Part shown: piece by piece, positions 36,824 to 49,000 of the stretch
Layout of the letters: the number at the start of each line of letters is the position of its first letter
Position numbering within the stretch: the stretch's first letter is position 1
Origin: Antitrichia curtipendula
Taxonomy: Eukaryota > Streptophyta > Bryopsida > Hypnales > Leucodontaceae
Assembly (NCBI GenBank): GCA_951230915.1
Contig: OX579634.1
Span: 51,783,570 to 51,847,569 of the forward strand
Length of the DNA stretch: 64,000 nucleotides
Direction: 5' to 3'
Program-made: the position numbers and the translations under genes
The notes under the pieces: generated by a model
What the model was told of the DNA's origin: nothing
The model's input: only the letters and a program-made list of their open reading frames with translations
Database searches by the model: none

Positions 36824-37090
36824 GGGTTAGGAGGGCCGTTTCGGGCCTGTTCCCAGTGTTGTTCCCTTGGCAGCAAAAGAACGGCCGCTGTCAGAAAATT
36901 CTTTTTCAAAAAAAAAATAAAAATAAAAATCTTAAAATGTAACAACAAGATGAACGATTTTTTTAAAAAAAATTTTAAATTTTTTTTTGCGTATGACGTG
37001 GTAGTCTCTCGGCCACGTGACGCAGCTGCTGCGGTTTAGGATTTAGACAGTTTCAGAGTCTTCGAATCCTGGGGAACTCGCAGCCCTCTA
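36824..37090. repeat. Dispersed GC-richer repeat, copy 2
   Basis: Homologous to 34150-34375; lies 250 bp inside the left end of the 14.9-kb element. It contains a long A/T-rich middle and CTCTCGGCCACGTGACG. Confidence 0.6.
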
Positions 37091-37386
37091 TAGGGACTGA
37101 AAAACATGTAATGTATAGGGTTCGTAGGGTTTCACACTAACAATAACAGCATTTCCACCTAATATATATGTCACATTAAATTTGGAAGGGAATCTCTCAA
37201 TAAATCATGCCAAAACTTAAAAAAGGAAAAAAAAACATTCAATTACAATGTACACAAATACAATGATATTAAAAATGTAGTAGTGGCCCTTTTGTCTCAC
37301 TACATATATAAAATGAATTGTAATACAAAGCACAAGTTGGTTTGCTTCTTCACTGGCCAAGTACATGGGTCGCTAATGACACTCAC

Positions 37387-40300
37387 CTATAAATTACTTT
37401 TGCACCTCAAAATGCCACTTTCAAGAATGCATTTGAGTTCATTGAAGCTAAAGCTTGGAGCATGAATGAAAACATCTACCTCTGCATTAAGGCGGCATAT
37501 GACAACAAATATGAAATACAAGTGCTTGCAATTTGCCCATTGCCTTCTCTTTCCTAGTGCCTTTGCTGACATATCCTTGAAATTAGGACAAGTGCATTCA
37601 GGAAATGAACCTATTGTCAATACATACTGTTGAATGTTAGGCGGTATACCTGAATCAAGCAATATGATGCATCCAAATCTTGGATGAGGTATCATAGTTA
37701 CCTGATGAATAGTAGCCTTCAAAGTAAGTGCAGAAGCACAGTTATTTGTTTATTTGGTTGTTGGCGCATTCGAATTTCTACGGATTTTTTTGCCAAACCT
37801 TGTACTAGGATGCTCTGCAGGAAAAGCTGGGACTTGGAATCCAGATACATCAAGAGGTAGCTCATGATCTCCAAACAACCTCTTCGGAGAAATTTCAACA
37901 CGCTTGGGAAGACGAAATCCTGCATTTTGAAGGTCCATAATCTCTTTTGGCGTTAGATTGATTCCAAACTTCACTAGCCAAATGCTAGGCACTTCAGGTT
38001 TAGAAAGAACCCATTTTCGCCTTGAACCTTTGACGCAACGCTCAATGTCGTCATTGCAGAAGAAAAATTGCATCACTTCAATCCTATTTTTCTTATAATT
38101 GGTCATGTTGCTTGTATAAGTTGGTGCTGCCGTTCCTTTATTGCCTTGCACAATTTTTGCAATACACTTCTTTTTCGTCAAAGCCTGTTGAGCAAAGCAT
38201 GCTTTAGCTGATGTCTTCGCAATCGCACAATATGCCACTGTAACTCATCACAAGCAGTTTCTTCGACCGTTGTTACTTGAGGTGCCATTGGTATTGTTGT
38301 TGTGTTCGATGGTCCAAGTGACACTAACATTTCTACATCTTCTTCGCTTTCATTGAAAAAAGGTCCTTCAGAGATTGTTTCCAAAGGAATCCTAGAAGAA
38401 CTTGCTTTGGTAGACCTTGGTCCTTGACGTGGTCGAGAGTAATTTACTTTGTCGGGACGATGTGAATCGTATTCAGATCCTAGCGGATAATCTGGCATCC
38501 GCTTCTGAGATCCAAAAATCTCTTCACCTTCAAAGTGGGGATTCCTAGTGCAATATTCTCCAGCCCCTGGTACACTTGCCATTGCATCATTAAGACCTTT
38601 AGGATTTCCAGTACGTTGAGCGTACCTCTGTGCAACACAAAGCATAAGTTCTTCCTTACTAGGACCTCTGCCTAGCTTGTTTCCTTTTAGAAACTGATGA
38701 CATTGAACCATTTGCATAAATGCCCTCACATAGTCATCAATAGTAGCAACGTACAAATCATTCCCCCGATTTCCAGATTGTTGCAGCCATTTATTATGGA
38801 CAGTCTCAGCAAGGTTGCAAGAAGGCATTTCTGCAAGCTCATTAGCTGGAAGATCCTGTATCAAGAAACATGGATTACAAGAAGACAGTATGAAATGCAT
38901 TGATGTTGCAAAATGATTTGTATATTTCATTAATTAGAGCAAAGAAATTACGTAAATTTCATGGAATCTACAAGTTTTGGATGGAAACTCTAAATTACAA
39001 GGGCATACAATTGAAAACAACATGCACAACTGATGACTAATATGGTACAAATAGATTCAATAGGGAAATTGAAGAATCTCACAATTTGCATAAATCTTCC
39101 CCACTGTCTGTACCGAAAGTGCCAAAATGCTAACCACAATTCCAGCCTTTGGAGGCCCTCTTCAATTATCGCTCCAGAAGAGTGTCACCATGATCGAATA
39201 GCGTGATATCGGATCTGAGAGTCGGCAGATGATGCTGCATCTTTGTATTGCTTACACAACTTCCGATGTTGATCTTGAAGGTCGGGACAAATATCTGCCT
39301 TCGTATGTTTTTCCATGGATTGAATCCAATGGAAGAGACATGTGCGCTCTCGATTGAGCATCAGCTTGGATGGATCACCACTCCCATAGATGATTCACAC
39401 CGCATTCCAGTTAGCTTACGCACTGTCAGCCATAAATTCCTTGAAATAAGGCAAGGGGATACCATATTTGGCCATAACGACGTTCAAATTATTCCAGAAA
39501 TTGCTTTGGACTATAGAATCCTCAGATTGCATGTCACAGAGAACAATGGTCATGACACGGCAGAAATTTGGATCATAAACATGGCATGCCATTGTTGTCC
39601 AATTCTTCACTCGCTTGACATGATCAAACATGATCCAGGCGTCTTGGAGGTCACCACCTGGTTGCATCCGTGTCACCAAATCGACTCCACTATTAGGGCC
39701 TAATTCAGACATTTTGAAGACAAAGACTTTGTCTGAATCAGATCCTTGACCGGGAAACTTGTTTTCTTGAACATAAGCCCAATTGCTGCATTCTCAAAGT
39801 TTGGTGATGCTGTCCATGACTCCAAACTTGCGAAAGTACTTGAAGGTGGTAACCTCATTTCTAATGCTAGGAGAACTCATATATTTGCATTTGTCAAGAA
39901 TAGGGAGGAGTTCATCAAGTCCAAACTTTGCAGCAGGAGCTCCCTCGGGTCAAAGAAGCAACTCTCCCAGTAGTTCCTTGCTGGCCTCTAGGACAATTGA
40001 AGAATTTGTTGCAGATGGAGTCCTCTCCACTTGATCAGAAATTAACAATTGAGTCTTCTCTCTTGAATCACGACAATCTCCCTCTTTTACTGGGTGCTCA
40101 TGAATACCGAAGTGAACACATGCTTGCCTCATCTCTTTGTTTCCAACAACATGATATATTTTTGCTGAGCAACTTGCAATACATGAAGGAACAGCAGAGC
40201 AAATCCTGCACGTGATGGTTGAAGTAGAAGGAGGGTTAAGACCCACCTCAAATGGAATGGGAGAGCATCCATCCCATTCGGTCTCATTCACAGATGATGT

Positions 40301-41182
40301 GCGATGCACACAAGTAAGGTAGTCACAATTGATGTTATCACAACAAAGATGACCCACGCATGAAGCAAGCCGAAACGTCAATCCATCATCGTTCTTGATG
40401 TTAGTCGTATGTGTATTTGACCAGACATGTCCATCATAGCGTTTCACCATTCCACTCAAAAGCTTGGCTTGACTATGAGCACTAGAACTTCGGAGGGGTT
40501 GTAATTCAAAAATGACGTTCCCATTGAAGACTGCTGGTACAAACTCTACCTGGTGAATAGCAATTCCATTATAATCTAACTTTTTGAATGGGTTCCTCGA
40601 TCCTTTCGTATGGCAAAGCCTCCGTAGGCAAGGAATTATGGATTTTTCGTGAATATTCTCGAATCCTGAAACTGTAGTTGGAGAAGGCACGGGAATTGTG
40701 CCTTGGACTTGTATTAGAGAAGACTGGATCGATTTCAGGATCTTGTAAGGTGGAGATGAGTCATCTAAATCGTCACTCAAAATTGTAATGGGCTCTAATC
40801 CTGGTTCAATTTTAATCCCTAGTGGCATTGGAGTCTCTTGAGTAGACGTAGTTGACAATCTAGGAGTACCTTCTCCAGAAAATGCCCTAATGGTTGATTC
40901 AGATAAACCATATGCTAAATATCTTCCCGGTTGCAAATGCCATTGCCTGCACTGGCTATCAAGGATAGGTTCTCGATTGAGTGTATGAGTCAATTCACCA
41001 TTGAGACTGTCAAAGATCTCTTCATCAATGTGTAAAGAACTCTCAGAAAGAAGAAACCGAATACTCAAACGGAATGCAGTGACAACAGCGTATCCTAATT
41101 CACCAATTGGAAATGTAATAGGAACTGTTTCCCCAGGTGACCTCATAATTGCCATTGAATTGACAGACATGCCTACGGTCAT
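37387..41182 (-). pseudogene. MULE-like transposase with zinc-finger-like and SWIM motifs
   Basis: Minus strand, N to C. A long first open block (41182-39950) has Cys/His clusters, SCVGHLCCDNINCDYLTCVH (~40380-40310) and TCRICSAVPSCIASC (~40215-40170), which may be a WRKY/GCM1-type DNA-binding zinc finger. The core follows: VMTIVLCDMQSED (~39550-39515), FMADSA then ANWNAV (~39435-39400) and NRERTCLFHW (~39365-39335), matching the MULE order of D, D and C-x-x-H. Next come 38860-38235 (ETVHNKWLQQSG...), 38238-37750 and a SWIM finger, ECTCPNF...WANCKHLYFI (~37590-37520). In-frame stops occur near 39948, 39800 and 39415, and there is a frame break near 38230, so it is dead. A possible N-terminal exon lies at 42861-42700. 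SWIM fingers are common at MULE C-termini. Confidence 0.7.
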
Positions 41183-43490
41183 TGCATTCAGTAACTGAGA
41201 AACTCCAATGCATTACTATTTTGCAGCGCTTGTAATATTGTGTATATGTGAAGGCAAATGAAGGACCAAGTGGGAGAAGAAGAAACGAACAACAAAAGAT
41301 ACGGATGAATATCTAGTTCTATCAAAAAAATATTAAATAAAAGTGAATTGAATAGGCACCGTCAGTTTAATTGTTAGTGGATAAATTTTAAATTTGTTGA
41401 CGGCCTGACAAGTATTCAATGAAATTGATGCATTGCATGTACTTAACTATCACAAAGATTTTCCTTAGAGATCTAATGAAGAAAATATTAAACTTTATGA
41501 CTTTGTACATCCAGATCCGTTGAGGTATTTTAATTTGGAATAAAAAATGAAAAGAACCACTTCAGTGAACACTCACCTATTTTGAGTGTAAAAAGTTGAA
41601 GTATATTGTAGAGGCAAATAAACAAAAATCATAGGGCATCTACACTACAGACCTTGCATACAAGCCCTGTAACGGGATATGGTGGGCCAATAAAGGCCTT
41701 AGAAATGTTGGTTCTTTCTTTGGAAGAATTTACAGAATGCAAACCTAAAAATTCCAATGTCAAGCGAAATTTCTGCATTACAAATAAATGAAATGAACAA
41801 ATTCATGTTGAAAAAAGACTTTTCATTGAGACAAAGGATAATCAAATTCATTGGCACAATCTACAATGCAAAAAAAGATTGACAATCATGACTACTCTTA
41901 CAAAGGGCCGACTTTTGCTCCCTTCAAGCATTGAAAATTTATGATCTTGGGTGGTCGCATACCGAGACCAGGGAATTAAAAGTCCCAATAACGGTTACAT
42001 TGGAACAGTATTTTAATAAATACTAAATGGGGACCTTGTACAATGTTGATATTGTATAAGATGCATTGTAAATGCCCTTCAATGATTATGAACTTCTTAA
42101 ATTATATTTTGCACATATCAGAGAACACCCTAAACTATATAGGTAAACTAGGACAATAACCGAATTTCTAACTAAATGAGAGCAAATCAATTGCGAAAAA
42201 TGTGTACTGGTTATGTACATGGCAGAACATAAATGCACACCACCGTTACAATTGTGCTTACCACTGGCTTGTTGCCATGTAGTTTGTTGTAAGGTAGGTT
42301 TCTTTTTTTTGAATGAAGCCGTAGAGCTATTGATTAGCATTGTGTCCTCTCAAGAACCTGATATAATTATGGAATCAATTTAATAACGACCTACAAAAAC
42401 GGACAGGTTTTGATGAATTTTATTGTCTTTAAAGCAAAACGTGTAGAAGCGCCAGAAACTAAACAAGTGAGAAAAAGCATTAATGCGTCATTTAACTAGA
42501 AAATTTGAATTACATATAGGTGTAACCTCTCTTGCACAGAGATCACTTCACTGCTTTAGAAAGTCATTGCGCAGCTCAAATGCCTAGAGTGGAAAATAGA
42601 TCCCCTTTACTAGAGAGACCGAAGCAAAGGAAGAGAAAGTATAGTACTAGTTACTCCTCGAAGAAAGCACTTCAGCAATCTAAAGAACAAAGTACTCGTA
42701 AAGCGACAAGTCCAGGAGTCTTGTCTTCTCTTACTAAGAAGCTTATGTTCACGGGCATTGAAGTTAGGAGATGTAGATTCATCATCAAGGTGCTCTTCTC
42801 CAACAAATATGATTTTAGAATCAGTTATTGAAGTCAAAGAGCGGGAAGATTTCAACAACACCGATTATCATACTCTTCAGGTTCACTCTATGTTGTTATA
42901 TCAACTTGTGACTTAACTTAGTGGTATGAACAGGCTCAATAAACTTAGAAACCACTGAGTTGTCAATATTGTTCTGCATAAACCTCTGAGTGTCTAGTCT
43001 AATATATCGATAGCATATTCTTGGCTTGGAGTCTTTTAGTGATTTTTAAGTCCTTCCACCATATGCTACAACACCAGAACATACATCACAGAAAATTGCA
43101 AGAACCACTAGCGACGCGTCATTCTTTTTCCTCACAAATAAAAAATTGCAGCAAGGGTGACTTTTTTTATTTCAGTCTGATTACGAGATTCAATAATTCT
43201 TAGGTTTTATTGAGGATCAATCTGGAATGAACCCTGCCGCATGAAACCTAATCCAGCACTCTTTAAGTTGAATGTCTAACTAATTTGTTGATGAAAAGAG
43301 TATTTGTTGTGAAGTGACGTGGCATTTGCGGGTATACTAGAAATTTTTAATGGCGGTACGAGATCCAGGTCAGGCACTTTCACAATATTGTAGATTGGAA
43401 GTCGACGAGACGTGCAACGTGAGTTCGTCACTGACGTTTTGGAGGTAGGTCTTACCGCCGTAGGTTCTTGTTGCCAGATCTCTTGCAATT
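41183..43490. other. Centre of the 14.9-kb element, transposase side
   Basis: Mostly AT-rich without motifs. On the minus strand 42861-42700 reads SRSLTSITDSKIIFVGEEHL followed by DDESTSPNFNAREHKLLSKR, an acidic/serine-rich open stretch that may be an upstream exon of the transposase; the plus-strand frame there (42532-42831) is probably its shadow. Confidence 0.35.
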
Positions 43491-43552
43491 CCTGCCCACC
43501 GTAAGCTGGACACACCGTAATACCTGCCCACCGTAATACCTGCCCACCGTAA
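43491..43552. repeat. CCTGCCCACCGTAA tandem repeats
   Basis: CCTGCCCACCGTAA occurs three times, with a related GGACACACCGTAA between the first two. More ACACCGTAAG copies lie at 43682 and 44341. Position between divergent genes suggests protein-binding sites, but this is inference. Confidence 0.8.
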
Positions 43553-43742
43553 GTTCAGGCGCAGCTTACATTTTGGCGCGGCAGAAGTTCTTGGTTGTCT
43601 TCTTGGTCCTTTGCTGGCTCAGTCGCACTTGCTCGAACAAGGCAAACCTGAGCTTGAGTGCGAGTGCTGCACAACTCCGTCACACCGTAAGTTCACAGCA
43701 GGCCGGCCTGGCGCAGCAGAAAACCATCGCGCCGCAAACTCT

Positions 43743-45423
43743 CGTCGGCACCGACGGGTCGCTGGAAAGCCAGGAACTGCAGCTGAGGTCTCCGATGATT
43801 CTTGACCCCGTCGGCACCGACGGCACTCGAGATCTTCATCCCCTGCAGCTGAACACAATCCTTGAGGGCTGAAGGAAATCACTTCCACATTGGAGTATTG
43901 TGCCTGATCTTATACCTCCCGCCAACTTCTCTTAGTTTTTGTAGTACTTCCAAATTGATTTCATCCGCCTTGTGAAATCAGAAAGGACGATGTGTGATTT
44001 GAATTCTCTTTGTATCGATTAATGTGACTCCCGCTTAGATTTTGTATTCCTATTCAGAGACTTTGGTCTTGTTGAGAGAGCCGAACTAGTTACTGTGATC
44101 ATCAATACTGGTTACTAAACTAGCGATCAACTGGAATCGGGATCGGTCTTGATCTTAAACTGATCTTAACCGATTTCGGATTCAGACTGATACTTTGAGA
44201 GCTTGGAGTTGGTAACGAGAGTTGAGAACCTTGACTGAACTGCGAAGAAGCCTGACAGAACTTCGAAGAGGGTCCGATGAAGCTGAACCGGCCGGTCAGT
44301 TTCCGTTCATCTTACATCATAAGATTCATCTGATCCTCTTACACCGTAAGCTGAACCGACCGGCCATTTCATATATTTTTTTGAATGACCATTTCTTTAC
44401 CGATTATGCTGCCCTGAGTAACGAGCTAGGTATGAAATTTACTACTAGATATTGCAAGCCAACTACAGCTTAAGGAAATATAGATGTCGTCGGCACCGAC
44501 GGTAGTTTGAAATTTCACATAAACAGTTGTTCTTTTAACGACTAGGACGGTGTTACGATTAGGATTCAGATTTTGATTAAGATTTCTCATTAGTTGATTT
44601 AAATTTCATGTAATCAACTTGTGATCTTAGATTTTGGTGCAGCTGTACAAAGATGATCCCGGGCAGATCCTATCTTTGTGTTTATCAGATCTAGTTCGTA
44701 ACTGGGTCCGATGCAGCCAAATTGGCCGGTCAGTTCTCTTCGTTGTCTGTTTAATCGATTTCATGTTTCTTGAGATCGATTGTGTTGGTCCGAGGAACGA
44801 GCCAGCGGAAATAATTGCAGTTAGGTGTTGCAAGCCAGTTGAAATTCTAGGAAATGCAGATCTCGTCGGCACCGACGGTTGTTTGAAATCTCATCTTTAC
44901 AGCTGTTCCTTGATCGACGAGAACTATGTAAAGATTAGGATTAGGATTTATCCAAGATCGATTGCGCTGCTCGTAAGTCCTTTTTTTTATTGTCTGTTTG
45001 TTGGGATCGATTGTGTTGCTCCGGATATAGAGCAGATAAAGAAATTATCCCCCGTTGTTGCAGTCTAGTTGCGACCGCAGCTGTTCCTTTTACAAAGAGG
45101 ACTGCATTACGATTAGGGTTTAGTATTAGGATTTGGATTTCAGATTTAGATTAACATTTTACAATCACTGATTCAAATTTGAGTACTCGATTTTTAGTCC
45201 CCACTCTTGAAGATCGGTTATTATTTTAGTGCGGCTTCAAATCCTGGTTGGAGTAGTGATCTTGAAGGCTTCTGCTGGTCCAAGTACTGAATTCCAACCT
45301 ACACTAAATTATGCAGTCTAACAGATGAAGGAGTCGACCAAAGGTGTAAATACAGAATGGGAGACAATTGTGTCAAATACCAGCTGCGGTGTCTTGGACT
45401 ATATGATCTCGTCGGCACCGACG
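43743..45423. promoter_or_regulatory. Five copies of a near-palindrome with fixed-distance CAGCTG
   Basis: CGTCGGCACCGACG occurs exactly at 43743-43756, 43809-43822, 44488-44501, 44864-44877 and 45410-45423. It is a 6-bp inverted repeat around CA. In every case CAGCTG (CAGTTG once) follows after 22 or 23 nt. Sequences around copies 3 and 4 are longer degenerate repeats (~376-bp period) that also share a (T/C)GGCCGGTCAGTT word and GCAAGCCA. In one frame the near-palindrome encodes VGTDG, so a coding tandem repeat is an alternative, but stops interrupt that frame around copies 3 and 5. The array lies upstream of the methyltransferase gene. Confidence 0.75.
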
Positions 45424-46049
45424 ATGTGAATGATCTTCTTATGTTGCAGCTGGTTTTGTTTGGATTTAAGGGTTTACAGTTATTTTAGTTTGTGGTTTGT
45501 CCAGTTTATTGGATGATGTGGAATTTCGTCATGTGATAGCTCGAATGTTTTGTGTTTGTGGTTGATGTGTTTGATTTAGATTTGTAACCTCATCTCAATT
45601 GGTGAAGCATCAATATCTCCCAAATATATTCGTATCTTGATGAAGTTTCAATCGTTCTTAAGTTTTTTGGTATTCCAGTACATGATGTTGGTAGCGTACA
45701 ATGTTTTTGCATAAGGGTGATTTACTTTATAGGATTGTTGGATAAAAAAGATTTGGTGGAATTTATCAAGTACAATTAATTTAGTGTTTCCACTCAATTC
45801 AAAGAAAGCTTGTTCAATTTATGCTTTGATGGAAGTGTATATCTTAGTTTGGATGGGTAGCACTAATTTGATTCAAGTCTACTAGTTCTTGATCTTGATA
45901 GAAATTATCAACCATTAAAATCTAGAATGAAGTGAAAACATTAATTATATAAATGATGATTGATTTTGCTATGGCTAGTTTATTCACCCAGTCAGTGTAA
46001 TTTGCATGTTTGGTTCCAGGATTTTCAGAATCAGGTACCTGCAAGAGCC
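45424..46049. other. Leader region of the ParB-methyltransferase gene
   Basis: AT-rich with no family motif; it probably contains promoter, 5' UTR and perhaps an intron ending at a CAG near 46027. Confidence 0.35.
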
Positions 46050-49000
46050 ATGGAAGGGACCCCTAGAGTATTGCGTTCTCAAGTGGAGACGGAAATTGGA
46101 GACCCTTCCAACAACCAGGTTCAAAAACACATCCTTATGTGTATACAAAGAAATGATTATATCTTGTGTTTGTTTGATTTTTTCATTTCTAAAGTTTTTT
46201 ATTTAATTTTGTTACAGGGTCCTTCAGTAATGGAAGATGCCATTTCGGAAGGTCTAGAAGAAATGCAAGAGATTGATTCTGATTCCGATATGGCTGATAA
46301 TTGTAAGGGTGGTGAAGATGAGTTTCGTTTCACGCAGAAGGTGAACTCCATCGATTGTATTCAAGACATGAGAATCTCACCAAAGGAAGAATCACGATTC
46401 TTTATACCGCTTTGCCGTATGATTCCTATGCCTATTGTTCGCCCGTCATTAGACTTTGATATCAAGAGACTAGAGGTAGCGTTCACTCACGGTTATAGAC
46501 CTGGTTCAAGTGTTTTTTATGTTTTAGTTTGTGACGAGAAAGGGTAGATACACACTATATCAACTGAGGAGAAAGATCAAATGAGTCCACTCTGGAAATT
46601 AGAGAGTGATCGCTTTGATGCAAAGCTCCAACAAAACGAGCACCTTCGTCACTTGGTTGGAAGGAAGTTCTTTATCTGTGATGGAAATCATAGATTTCAG
46701 GCTTGGACTGCATTTATAGAAAGATTGCATAGAGAAGATCCAGTCTAGCATTACTCCGTTGATAGTATTGTCTTAGATCCATCTGGCAAGACAGCGCTTC
46801 TATTACACGCAATGCACGACATAAACAAGTAAGTTTTTGTTTTTGAACTAGTTTGTCAACCTCATTGTCATATCTTCTTGCTAATATTCTACATTGTAAT
46901 CCAAATCCGCGGTATTTATACAAATGATACACTAATGATTCTTTCACCTAATGTTTTACCGTGTAATCCAGATCCACAGAGAACAGTCATGTGAAGACAA
47001 ATCTAGTTCATACCTTGCATAGGATTCGTGCTACTGGAACACAGTCTTTGGAGGCATTCAAAGATATACTTCCTGAGTGGGAGTTCAAAAAATGCCAAAA
47101 AAGTCCAACGAGGGGGAAAACTTGGTACCCTTTGACTACAGAGGTGTTCATATCCTTGATTTGGCGGGTGAGTCTTATATCATATTTTACTATTTTCTAT
47201 TGCAATGGTACAAAATTGGATTACTTCTTATTGTAAAGTAAAGTTCTCTTTCTAATATCCAGAAATGCTTAATGTACAACAAAAAATTGTTGATGCCGCC
47301 GATGAAGTTGCACGAAAATTGTCAGAGGAAGAACCAACATTACAAAAAACTGACCAGGAAATCACAACTGCTATGCTAGCTGCCACTAAATTGAAGACTA
47401 ATAGCTATAAAGGGTAGTTTTCAAAATTGCTAGCAGTTTCACATCCTACCTTAGGGGAAGATTTCTTGGCCGAGGTATATTTATTTATTTCAAATCCATT
47501 GCCTTTTTGCTCACAGTTGTTAGTAACTTAGATATAAACTAATATGGATGTTTAGTTTTATTTTATATTAATTTTGTATTCTATTGTGAAGGTCACTTTG
47601 CATTGGAGCAGGAATTCGAAATCTGAAATGACATTGGACAAACTCCAACTTCTTGCAACATTTGTTGGTTCAGCTTCATTTAAAGTCAAATGTTTACGTT
47701 GGTGGAACTCCGAGGCACTAACAAGACAAGCTTCCCATTTTCCAAGCAAACCTTTCTCAGATAAGGATTTTGAATCTTGGTTGAATAAGGCTTGCTTTGG
47801 GGCATCTGTAAGTGTCCTTCGTAACCATACTTTTTGAACCTTTTTTTTTTTTCAATTCCCTAAAAGGATATATAATACTGACTTTGACTACATTTTGTAT
47901 CCCGTTTTATTTGATAATATATTTTTACTATGAGTGCAGCTGGAAGACGAATTCATCTTGGAATATGAGAAGATGCAGAAAGAAGAAGGCCTTACAATGG
48001 AAGTGAATTCTAGTAATATTCCATTGTCTCCTGCCGAATTTGTAGAGTACTGGCGAATTCGCGTTTGGGTGCATGGTTTTTTGTCTCTGTTTTGAGGCAA
48101 AGATGCATATTCAAGGACTAAGGCATTCAGTTCTTATACCTATACTTCATAGATTGTGAAACGAGTGCTTTACAGGTATAACTACTCATTACACATTTCC
48201 TAAGATGATAAAAATTAACATTTTCAATTTTTCTTCATCTTCTTTTGCTCATTTCATGTATTGAACATTTACAGGTATATCATGTTTGAATTGTTGCCCA
48301 AAGGTGCTGTACAGAGGACTAAACTTCCTGGATTCATTACATCATGGATTGACAAAAATGCATCGATCAATGTATGTATTCTACGGGTTTGATTCGATCT
48401 TGGAGTGTATTGCATTTAAAATCTGGTGGTTGGTATATGGAGTGTGGTGGTGGATTTTGCCCGACTGAAGAAGAAGCAATGAAGAATGCCATTGACCGAG
48501 CAGAAAAAGGATTGGGTGGCTCTGATTAGCCAACTCCAAGTGTTGATCAAACTATTGACGAGCATGATATTAGTGCCATTGATCTTTCCCACATGAACGA
48601 CAAAGACAAATCAAAGGCTGTGAAACAAATGAAACGAGCTGCTGAAAAGGCTGAAGCTCGGAAGGTAATCGATGAGCAAAAAAAGGCAATGAAAGCTTCA
48701 AAAGCAGGCTTACTGGCTAATGTGAAGGCCTTGGTTGCAGAGGTTGTAGCAACAATTAAGGCTACTGGTAAAGCACCAAAGAACTTACAAGGTATTGGTA
48801 CGTCAGGCGTTGAGTGCACCCAAACCTCTTCTACATCGCCATCACGAGTTCTTCGAAAGCGAGACTCCTCCAATATTGACCTTACTGTTTCCAGACTTTC
48901 CCTAGGCCATATGCCCATTCCAGTAGTAGATAATTTAGACCCTGATGGAACGGATGCCTTCATCTTCAATGGCTCCCTCCACTCTCTTTTAAGCCATCGT

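Noticed and set aside
43491..43552. Possible CRISPR-like array
   Set aside because: Three short adjacent repeats without spacers, in plant nuclear DNA.
43573..43872. 99-residue open frame with a signal-peptide-like start
   Set aside because: No family motif, and it spans the tandem motif array; a coding repeat remains possible but unsupported.
44634..45068. 144-residue open frame (+) with hydrophobic segments
   Set aside because: It lies in the degenerate repeat that carries the CGTCGGCACCGACG motif; sister repeats have stops in this frame, so coding is doubtful.
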